A DNA stretch of 7,230 nucleotides, taken from assembly GCA_015259305.1 (NCBI GenBank), contig JABZGO010000087.1, forward strand, positions 1 through 7,230. The letters are read 5' to 3'. The position numbers and the translations under genes were made by a program. Positions 1 through 6,515 of this stretch are shown here, one piece after another (position 1 is the first letter of the stretch; every line of letters begins with the position of its first letter). A model generated the notes under the pieces. The model was not told where the DNA came from, did not search any database, and saw only the letters and a program-made list of their open reading frames with translations. The stretch is from Alloprevotella tannerae. Lineage in GTDB: Bacteria > Bacteroidota > Bacteroidia > Bacteroidales > Bacteroidaceae.

Positions 1-32
1 CAAGACGGGTTTCTCCCTCCGTCTCTCACTTA

Positions 33-68
33 CCCCGAAGCTTCATTGTGAAGCTTCGGGGCTTTTTT
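33..68 (+). terminator. Strong intrinsic terminator of the upstream unit
   Basis: A perfect 12-bp stem (CCCCGAAGCTTC at 33-44, GAAGCTTCGGGG at 50-61) encloses a 5-base loop, ATTGT. It is followed by C and six T residues (63-68), the classic Rho-independent layout. The opposite strand has no T-run next to the stem, so it should act mainly on the + strand. It ends a transcription unit lying upstream of the window and insulates the purF-carAB operon. Each arm contains the palindrome GAAGCTTC, so each arm could also fold on itself weakly. Confidence 0.9.
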
Positions 69-109
69 GTAAAAGAGAAGCCACTGCGCTGAATAAATAA
101 GAAAAACCT

Positions 110-140
110 TTTGCATTTCCTGCGATTTGGCGTAACTTCG
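110..140 (+). promoter_or_regulatory. Candidate Bacteroides-type promoter for the purF-carAB operon
   Basis: TTTG at 110-113 is followed after exactly 19 bases by TAACTTCG at 133-140. The known Bacteroides housekeeping consensus is TTTG near -33 and TAnnTTTG near -7; the second box here differs from it at one defined base (TTCG for TTTG). Transcription would start at roughly 145-148, giving a very short 5' leader of about 12-15 bases before the ATG at 160. The site lies between the upstream terminator and the first gene, where a promoter is expected. The motif is short, so a chance match is possible. Confidence 0.45.
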
Positions 141-144
141 CAGG
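119..144. promoter_or_regulatory. Inverted repeat overlapping the promoter, possible operator
   Basis: CCTGCGA (119-125) and TCGCAGG (138-144) are perfect 7-bp inverted repeats separated by 12 bases. The centre-to-centre distance is 19 bases, close to two helical turns, which would suit a dimeric regulator binding one DNA face. The right arm overlaps the candidate -7 box and the left arm lies in the promoter spacer, so a bound protein would block initiation. If the promoter call is right, most of the repeat would not be transcribed, which argues against an RNA hairpin. No regulator can be named from the sequence. Confidence 0.35.
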
Positions 145-159
145 CACATAGCGGATCAA

Positions 160-2070
160 ATGATGGAACCCCTAAAACATGAATGTGGCGTCGCAATGAT
201 TAGATTGCGCAAACCCCTCTCTTATTTTCAGCAGAAGTATGGTTCATGGACGTATGGACTGAACAAACTCTATCTTATGATGGAGAAGCAGCATAATCGC
301 GGACAAGAAGGCGCCGGCCTTGCTTGCTTAAAGATGCACGCCGTGCCCGGCGAGGAATTTATCTTCCGCGAAAGAGCCCTAGGTGCCGGTGGTATCGAAG
401 CTATCTTTGGAAATGTCAAAGAAAAGCTGCAAAAGTATACGCCGGAGCAAACACAAGATATTGACTACATTACGCACCATCTGCCCTACGCCGGCGAAAT
501 ATATATGGGGCATTTGCGCTACTCAACAACCGGAAAGAGTGGCTTGTCATATGTGCATCCGTTTTTGCGGCGTTCTAACTGGCGTGCGAAGAATCTTTGC
601 ATCTGTGCAAACTTTAATATGACTAACGTGCCGGAGATTTTCGGCTCGATTGCTACCAAGGGGCAACATCCGCGTATGATGTCAGATACGTATATTCTTT
701 TGGAGCAGCTGGGCCATCGGTTGGACCGCGAAAGTGAGCGTTGCTATGTTGAGGCAAAGAGTAAAGGGCTTAAAAATACGGATATTACGCGCTATATTGA
801 AGAGAATATAGACGTAGCCAACATTTTGAAGTCAGCTGCTCCTGTATGGGACGGCGGTTATGCGATTATGGGCGTTACGGGGTCGGGAGAGTGCTTTACA
901 ATGCGCGATCCTTGGGGCATTCGCCCTTGCTTCTGGTATATGAATGATGAATTCTTGGCCGTAGCCTCGGAGCGCCCCGTGCTCCAGACAACATTCGACT
1001 TGGAGGTGGATGATATCCACGAACTAAGGCCCGGTCAGGCAATCTTGATGCGTGAGAATGGCGAAATGCGCCTTGAACAAATTTTGCCGCAACGTGGATA
1101 TCACGCTTGCTCTTTCGAACACGTGTACTTTAGTCGTGGCTCTGACTGCGATATTTATCGTGAACGCAAGGAGATGGGGCGCAGATTAGTTACCCCCGTT
1201 TTGAAAGCCATCAATGGAGAATTGGACAATACGGTCTTTTCGTATATTCCCAATACGGCAGAAGCCTCTTTCTACGGCCTAGTGCAAGGCTTCAATGAGT
1301 ATCTGAATGAACAAAAAATAAAGGATATTGAATTACTTGGCGGCCATCCGCAACCCGAAGAGTTGAGGCGTATTCTCTCACGCCGCGTACGTTCAGAAAA
1401 GGTGGCGTGGAAAGATATTAAGCTCCGCACGTTTATAGCCGAGGGCAATAGCAGAAAGGACTTGGCCGCACACGTTTATGACATTACGTATGAGAGTCTT
1501 GTTGCCTATAAAGATAACTTGGTTATTATAGATGATAGCATTGTGCGCGGAACGACATTGCGAGAAAGCGTTATTCGCATTCTTGATCGTCTACATCCCA
1601 AACGGATCGTGATTGTTAGCGCTTCGCCCCAAGTGCGTTATCCTGACTTCTATGGTATTGATATGCCGGACTTAGGCGAGTTTATTTCGTTTCGCGCCAT
1701 TATTGCCTTACTCAAACAGCACGGAAAGGAAGAGATCATCCATGCCGTTTACAAACGCTGCAAAGAACAAGAGGGCTACCCGAAAGAGGAAATACAAGAG
1801 TATGTGCGTGACCTCTATGCGGAATGCTCTGCCGATGAAATTAGCAAGAAAACAGCTGAACTGCTACGTCCTGAAGGCGTACAGACAGAAATACACATCG
1901 TATACCAGACACTCGAGGGCCTACATAAGGCTTGCCCATTAGCGCCCGGCGACTGGTATTTCTCCGGGCATTATCCGACACCCGGTGGTCGAATGCGCGT
2001 TAATCAGGCTTTCATTAACTTCTATGAACGCAATGAAGCCCAACTCAACCAAAAGCATTTTAACCTGTAA
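160..2070 (+). CDS. purF: Amidophosphoribosyltransferase-family protein, long Bacteroidota form
   Basis: By family, this cytosolic enzyme transfers glutamine-derived ammonia to PRPP to make 5-phosphoribosylamine, the first committed step of purine synthesis. The N-terminal Ntn-type glutaminase domain (about residues 9-300) has Cys9 as likely nucleophile after loss of a short propeptide, then RGQEGAG (47-53), GHLRYST (117-123, Arg120), Asn151, Asp176 and RDPWGIRP (249-256). The phosphoribosyltransferase domain has the PRPP loop DDSIVRGTT (458-466) and YPDFYGIDM (494-502), and the C-terminus keeps YFSGHYPTPGG (600-610). At 636 residues it is well over 100 longer than typical PurF, with extra sequence before the PRPP loop and after the YGIDM motif. 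The usual Asn-Gly of the oxyanion hole reads Asn151-Phe152, and the CxxC iron-sulfur ligands of Bacillus PurF are absent. ATG codons at 160 and 163 are both possible starts; as I recall, relatives begin MEPLKHECG, which favours 163. It is the first gene of the apparent operon, 34 bases before carA. The family is certain; exact activity is likely but not proven. Confidence 0.88.
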   Translation: MMEPLKHECGVAMIRLRKPLSYFQQKYGSWTYGLNKLYLMMEKQHNRGQEGAGLACLKMHAVPGEEFIFRERALGAGGIEAIFGNVKEKLQKYTPEQTQDIDYITHHLPYAGEIYMGHLRYSTTGKSGLSYVHPFLRRSNWRAKNLCICANFNMTNVPEIFGSIATKGQHPRMMSDTYILLEQLGHRLDRESERCYVEAKSKGLKNTDITRYIEENIDVANILKSAAPVWDGGYAIMGVTGSGECFTMRDPWGIRPCFWYMNDEFLAVASERPVLQTTFDLEVDDIHELRPGQAILMRENGEMRLEQILPQRGYHACSFEHVYFSRGSDCDIYRERKEMGRRLVTPVLKAINGELDNTVFSYIPNTAEASFYGLVQGFNEYLNEQKIKDIELLGGHPQPEELRRILSRRVRSEKVAWKDIKLRTFIAEGNSRKDLAAHVYDITYESLVAYKDNLVIIDDSIVRGTTLRESVIRILDRLHPKRIVIVSASPQVRYPDFYGIDMPDLGEFISFRAIIALLKQHGKEEIIHAVYKRCKEQEGYPKEEIQEYVRDLYAECSADEISKKTAELLRPEGVQTEIHIVYQTLEGLHKACPLAPGDWYFSGHYPTPGGRMRVNQAFINFYERNEAQLNQKHFNL

Positions 2071-2104
2071 AGATAGACAACTAATAATTCCAACGCTCAA
2101 AGCA

Positions 2105-3202
2105 ATGGCACACATAATTAATAATAGAAGACGTGCAACGCTAACATTAAGTGATGGCACAACCTTTTGCGGACAATCCTTCGGCTATGAGGCACCTATC
2201 GCCGGAGAAGTTGTCTTCAATACGGCAATGACCGGCTATCCTGAAAGTTTAACTGACCCATCTTATGCAGGGCAGATATTGGTGTTGACTTTCCCGCTTG
2301 TCGGCAATTATGGCGTACCTCCTTTCACGATGAGGCCGGACGGCATAGCCACCTTTATGGAAAGTGAACACATTCATATCTCAGGGCTTGTCGTATGCGA
2401 TTATAGTGAAGATTTTTCGCACTGGAATGCTGTAGAAAGTCTGTCGGACTGGTTACAGCGTGAAAAGATTCCGGCCATTACGGGAATTGATACGCGTGAA
2501 CTTACTAAAATCTTACGTGAGCATGGTGTAATGCTTGGAAAGATTGAACCGGAAGGCACTATTAGTGATGTTGCTTCTGCGCAATATGAGGGTGTAAATT
2601 ATGTGGAAAAAGTATCTTGCTCCGAAGTCATTAAATATAATGAAGGGGCAGGGAAGCGCGCTGTGCTTGTCGATTGTGGTGTGAAGCACAATATTATCCG
2701 TTGTTTACTCCAACGAAACATAGAAGTTATCAGAGTGCCTTGGGATTACGACTTCAATACATTAGAGTTTGACGGCTTATTTTTAGCCAATGGGCCTGGC
2801 GATCCGGATACTTGCGAACGAACGGTAGAAAACATTCGGAAGTTTTTGGGCAAAACTGTTGTGAAGCCTTGTATGGGTATCTGTATGGGTAACCAATTGC
2901 TCTCTAAAGCTGCCGGCGCAAGTATATACAAGTTAAAGTATGGCCACAGAGGACACAATCAGCCCGTTCGAAGAGTAGGCACAACGCAGTGTTTTATTAC
3001 AACCCAGAACCATGGATACGCAGTAGATACAAAGACTTTACCACAAGATTGGGAAGTTCTCTTTATTAATATGAATGATGATTCTAATGAAGGCGTGCGC
3101 CACAAACATAATCCTTGGTTTAGTGCGCAATTTCACCCGGAGGCCTGCAGTGGTCCTCTCGATACTGGGTTCCTTTTCGACGAATTCGTCCAACTATTAT
3201 AA
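2105..3202 (+). CDS. carA: Carbamoyl-phosphate synthase small (glutaminase) subunit
   Basis: CarA hydrolyses glutamine and passes ammonia through a tunnel to CarB for carbamoyl phosphate synthesis, feeding pyrimidines and arginine. The 365-residue product has the usual length. Its N-terminal CarA domain shows MTGYPESLTDPSYAGQ, GNYGVP and GIDTRELT. The class I glutaminase domain has GPGDP, the nucleophile Cys260 in GICMGNQ, and His344 and Glu346 in FHPEA, so the catalytic triad is complete. The frame is open upstream to an ATG at 1985 inside purF, but the ATG at 2105 is preferred: it lies 34 bases after the purF stop, and homology begins right after it (ATLTLSDGTTF). No Shine-Dalgarno is visible, as is common in Bacteroidota. 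Odd points: the usual His after GICxG is Asn, and motifs such as RGHNQP and NDxSNEG match eukaryotic CAD better than E. coli CarA. It precedes carB by 11 bases, so the two are almost surely co-transcribed. Confidence 0.96.
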   Translation: MAHIINNRRRATLTLSDGTTFCGQSFGYEAPIAGEVVFNTAMTGYPESLTDPSYAGQILVLTFPLVGNYGVPPFTMRPDGIATFMESEHIHISGLVVCDYSEDFSHWNAVESLSDWLQREKIPAITGIDTRELTKILREHGVMLGKIEPEGTISDVASAQYEGVNYVEKVSCSEVIKYNEGAGKRAVLVDCGVKHNIIRCLLQRNIEVIRVPWDYDFNTLEFDGLFLANGPGDPDTCERTVENIRKFLGKTVVKPCMGICMGNQLLSKAAGASIYKLKYGHRGHNQPVRRVGTTQCFITTQNHGYAVDTKTLPQDWEVLFINMNDDSNEGVRHKHNPWFSAQFHPEACSGPLDTGFLFDEFVQLL

Positions 3203-3213
3203 ATGATCCGACT

Positions 3214-6200
3214 ATGAATGATGCAATTCACAAAGTACTATTGTTAGGTTCCGGCGCTCTGAAGATCGGAGAAGCGGGCGAATTTGATTATTCCGGCTCA
3301 CAAGCCCTCAAAGCGCTTAAAGAAGAGGGTATTGAAACGATTCTTATTAACCCTAATATTGCCACAGTACAGACAAGTGAGGGCGTAGCGGATAGAATTT
3401 ATTTCCTTCCGGTCACTCCATATTTTGTGGAAAAGGTGATACAAAAGGAGCGACCGCAGGGCATTATGTTAGCTTTTGGTGGACAAACAGCCCTTAATTG
3501 TGGCGTGGAATTGTTTCGTGCGGGGATTTTAGACAAATACAACCTCAAGGTTCTTGGTACTCCTGTTCAAGCCATTATGGACACGGAAGACAGAGAACTA
3601 TTTGTAGATAAACTAAATGAGATCGACATCAAAACGATCAAGAGTGAAGCTTGCGAAACCATAGAGGATGCGCGTAAAGCAGCGCAAGACCTAGGCTATC
3701 CGGTCATTATTCGAGCTGCTTATGCATTAGGCGGATTGGGTTCAGGTTTTTGCGACAATGAGGATGAGCTGAATAAGATTGCTGAAAAGGCCTTCTCTTT
3801 TTCGCCGCAAGTATTAGTAGAAAAAAGTTTAAAGGGTTGGAAGGAGATCGAATACGAAGTTGTACGCGATAAATTCGACAATTGTATTACGGTCTGCAAT
3901 ATGGAAAATTTCGACCCGCTTGGAATCCATACGGGAGAAAGCATTGTGATTGCTCCATCACAGACCCTGTCAAATGCCGAATATCATAAATTACGCGCAC
4001 TGAGTATCAAGATTGTCCGACACATTGGTATTGTTGGTGAGTGTAATGTGCAATATGCTTTTGATCCTTATTCAGAAGATTATAGAGTCATTGAGGTGAA
4101 TGCTCGCCTGAGTCGCTCTTCTGCATTAGCGTCAAAAGCGACCGGCTATCCTTTGGCTTTTGTCGCAGCTAAATTGGGCTTAGGCTATGGCTTGTTTGAA
4201 CTGAAAAATTCGGTAACGAAGACGACAAGTGCATTCTTTGAGCCAGCCCTCGACTACGTGGTCTGCAAAATTCCTCGTTGGGACTTGGGTAAATTCCATG
4301 GCGTCACTCGCGAATTAGGCTCCAGTATGAAGTCTGTTGGCGAAGTTATGGCCATAGGCAGAACATTTGAAGAAGCCATTCAGAAAGGAATCAGAATGAT
4401 CGGGCAAGGCCTTCACGGCTTTGTGGGCAATAAAGAGATCACGATTGATGATATCCGACAAAGCCTCTCTGCACCTACCGACAAGCGCATCTTAGTTATT
4501 GAAAAGGCCTTCTTTGATGGGATGAGCGTAGAGGAAATCCACGAATTGACCAAAATTGATAGATGGTTCCTCCACAAACTTGAGCGAATTTTCCATACAA
4601 ACCGAGCTATAAAAGCCTGTGGTAGCATCAACAACCTCTCAAATGAGTTGTTATACAAAGCAAAGTGCGAAGGCTTCACAGATTTCCAAATTGCCAGAGC
4701 CGTTGGCTTAGAGAAAGAATATGACGATATGGACAAAGCGATGCTTGTCGTGCGCGGTAGGCGCAAAGCAGCAGGCATTGTACCATATATCAAACAAATA
4801 GATACACTGGCAGCAGAGTATCCTGCGCAGACGAATTATTTATATCTGACTTACAGCGGTGTAGCGCACGACATCGCCTTAGAATATGATCGACGCTCAG
4901 TTGTTGTTCTAGGCTCCGGAGCTTATCGTATCGGTAGCTCTGTTGAGTTTGACTGGTGCGGTGTGCAAGCGCTCAACACGATTCGCAAGAATGGTTTCAA
5001 GAGCATTATGATCAACTATAATCCAGAGACTGTTTCTACGGATTACGATATGTGCGATCGTTTGTATTTTGATGAACTGACTTTCGAGCGTGTGATGGAC
5101 ATTCTCGAACTCGAATCTCCTTACGGCGTTATTGTTTCTACAGGCGGTCAGATTCCTAACAACTTAGCCATGCGGCTTGATGCGCAAAACGTTCCTATTT
5201 TAGGTACGCCGGCTAAGTATATCGACAATGCAGAAGATCGTGAGAAATTCTCCGCCATGTTAGGACGCATCGGCGTCGACCAGCCGGAGTGGAGCGCACT
5301 AACGACAATGGACGATATCAACGCCTTTATTCAGAAGGTCGGCTTCCCGGTTTTAGTAAGGCCATCTTATGTCCTTTCCGGTGCGGCTATGAATGTTTGC
5401 TCAAACTACGAGGAATTAGAGCATTTCTTGCAGTTGGCAGCCAATGTATCCCAGAAACATCCGGTCGTAGTTTCGCGTTTCTTGCTTCACGCCAAAGAAA
5501 TAGAAATGGATGCTGTGGCCAAAGATGGCGAAATTTTGGCTTATGCTATCAGCGAACACGTAGAGTTTGCCGGTGTCCATTCTGGAGACGCAACCATCCA
5601 ATTTCCGCCACAGAAACTCTATGTTGAGACAGTAAGACGTGTTAAACGAATCTCGCGTGAGATAGCTAAAGAATTGCACATCAGTGGGCCGTTTAATATT
5701 CAATTCCTTGCTAGAGAGAACGACATCAAAGTAATTGAGTGTAATCTTAGAGCTTCTCGCAGCTTCCCCTTCGTAAGCAAAGTGTTGAAGATTAACCTCA
5801 TTGAGCTGGCTACAAGAGTAATGCTTGGATTGCCCGTAGAAAAGCCCGCTAAAAACCTTTTCGACCTTGATTATGTCGGCGTTAAGGCTAGTCAATTCTC
5901 ATTCAACCGCCTCCAAAACGCTAACCCCGTACTGGGTGTAGATATGGTTAGCACCGGCGAAGTTGGCTGTCTGGGTGAGGATGCTCGTGCGGCTCTGATT
6001 AAGAGCTTACTTTCCGTAGGTCAGCGCATACCTCAGAAAGGCATCCTCTTATCAACCGGCAACGGAAAGCAGAAAGCAGATATGCTGATGGCTTCCAAAT
6101 TGTTGGCAGAAAAGGGTTACAAACTTTACGCAACAAAGGGCACGCACAGCTATCTTACTGAAAACGGCATTGAAAGCACGTGCGTTTTCTGGCCAAACGA

Positions 6201-6435
6201 AGAAGGCTCGCCGCAAGCCTTGGATTTACTTCACAGCAAAGAGATTGATTTCGTTGTCAATGTTCCCAAGAGCCAATCGGGTAGTGAAGTGACCAATGGA
6301 TACAAAATTCGCCGATCAGCTGTCGACTTAAATATACCGCTTATTACAAATGCCCGCCTGGCGAGTGCATTTATATATGCTTTCTGCACGCTTTCTGTTG
6401 ATGAACTCGATATAAAGTGTTGGCAAGAATACTAA
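3214..6435 (+). CDS. carB: Carbamoyl-phosphate synthase large subunit
   Basis: CarB uses two ATP, bicarbonate and CarA-supplied ammonia to make carbamoyl phosphate. The 1073 residues match the E. coli length and the full two-half layout. Half one has a nucleotide-binding start (LLGSGALKIGEAGEFDYSG) and an ATP-grasp domain with GGLGSGF (173-179) and metal/ATP ligands Glu294, Asn296 and Arg298. An oligomerisation segment spans about 400-550. Half two begins near 562 (VVLGSGAYRIGSSVEFDW), with RPSYVLSGAAM (716-726) and Glu842, Asn844 and Arg846. A C-terminal MGS-like allosteric domain runs from about 942 to the end. All expected catalytic residues I checked are present, so it should be active. 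The start at 3214 puts the first motif at residue 8 as in relatives; an in-frame-looking ATG at 3203 ends after four codons. Many motifs (INPNIATVQTS, NMENFDPLGIHTGESI, NARLSRSSALAS, ECNLRASRSFPF) match eukaryotic CAD/CPS II rather than E. coli. The MGS domain suggests allosteric control, but the effector cannot be read from sequence. Confidence 0.97.
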   Translation: MNDAIHKVLLLGSGALKIGEAGEFDYSGSQALKALKEEGIETILINPNIATVQTSEGVADRIYFLPVTPYFVEKVIQKERPQGIMLAFGGQTALNCGVELFRAGILDKYNLKVLGTPVQAIMDTEDRELFVDKLNEIDIKTIKSEACETIEDARKAAQDLGYPVIIRAAYALGGLGSGFCDNEDELNKIAEKAFSFSPQVLVEKSLKGWKEIEYEVVRDKFDNCITVCNMENFDPLGIHTGESIVIAPSQTLSNAEYHKLRALSIKIVRHIGIVGECNVQYAFDPYSEDYRVIEVNARLSRSSALASKATGYPLAFVAAKLGLGYGLFELKNSVTKTTSAFFEPALDYVVCKIPRWDLGKFHGVTRELGSSMKSVGEVMAIGRTFEEAIQKGIRMIGQGLHGFVGNKEITIDDIRQSLSAPTDKRILVIEKAFFDGMSVEEIHELTKIDRWFLHKLERIFHTNRAIKACGSINNLSNELLYKAKCEGFTDFQIARAVGLEKEYDDMDKAMLVVRGRRKAAGIVPYIKQIDTLAAEYPAQTNYLYLTYSGVAHDIALEYDRRSVVVLGSGAYRIGSSVEFDWCGVQALNTIRKNGFKSIMINYNPETVSTDYDMCDRLYFDELTFERVMDILELESPYGVIVSTGGQIPNNLAMRLDAQNVPILGTPAKYIDNAEDREKFSAMLGRIGVDQPEWSALTTMDDINAFIQKVGFPVLVRPSYVLSGAAMNVCSNYEELEHFLQLAANVSQKHPVVVSRFLLHAKEIEMDAVAKDGEILAYAISEHVEFAGVHSGDATIQFPPQKLYVETVRRVKRISREIAKELHISGPFNIQFLARENDIKVIECNLRASRSFPFVSKVLKINLIELATRVMLGLPVEKPAKNLFDLDYVGVKASQFSFNRLQNANPVLGVDMVSTGEVGCLGEDARAALIKSLLSVGQRIPQKGILLSTGNGKQKADMLMASKLLAEKGYKLYATKGTHSYLTENGIESTCVFWPNEEGSPQALDLLHSKEIDFVVNVPKSQSGSEVTNGYKIRRSAVDLNIPLITNARLASAFIYAFCTLSVDELDIKCWQEY

Positions 6436-6450
6436 AATTATAACATGCAT

Positions 6451-6502
6451 ACGTACTGCGACTCGGTGTCTTTTTAGATCCCAAGCCGCAGTACGTCTTT
6501 TT
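6451..6502 (+). terminator. Long hairpin with T-run after carB: terminator or attenuator
   Basis: ACGTACTGCG (6451-6460) pairs perfectly with CGCAGTACGT (6487-6496). Pairing can extend inward with mismatches (CTCGG at 6462-6466 against CCAAG at 6481-6485), leaving a 14-base loop. C and five T residues (6497-6502) follow, so it fits a Rho-independent terminator ending the purF-carAB transcript. The loop side holds a second copy of TCTTTTTAG (6469-6477, repeated at 6496-6504). The next ATG is only 14 bases beyond the T-run and I see no clear promoter in between, so partial read-through into the next gene is plausible. Confidence 0.7.
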
Positions 6503-6506
6503 AGGA
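6503..6506 (+). promoter_or_regulatory. Possible ribosome binding site of the HisC-like gene
   Basis: AGGA lies 9 bases before the ATG at 6516, directly after the T-run of the hairpin. It supports that start codon, and no comparable motif precedes carA or carB. It is only four bases and could be chance. Confidence 0.35.
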
Positions 6507-6515
6507 CTGACGTAT

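Noticed and set aside
1..32. Possible 3' end of a tRNA or other RNA gene (hairpin AGACGG at 3-8 with CCGTCT at 19-24, just before the terminator)
   Set aside because: The loop lacks the TTCRA core of a tRNA T-arm and the stem does not fit a 5-bp T-stem with a 7-base loop. The remaining 5' part is outside the window, so no RNA family can be assigned.
1985..2104. Upstream extension of carA to the ATG at 1985
   Set aside because: It would overlap the 3' end of purF by 86 bases and add 40 residues without family resemblance; CarA homology starts immediately after the ATG at 2105.
4413..4793. Antisense open frame of 126 codons inside carB
   Set aside because: It is a shadow of the carB oligomerisation region; its composition is low in recognisable domains and nothing supports expression.
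5289..5627. Same-strand out-of-frame ORF of 112 codons inside carB
   Set aside because: It overlaps the conserved second ATP-grasp domain in another frame and shows no domain of its own.
5416..5895. Antisense open frame of 159 codons inside carB
   Set aside because: It lies wholly opposite well-conserved ATP-grasp coding sequence, has no recognisable motif and no separate promoter; it is explained as a shadow of carB.
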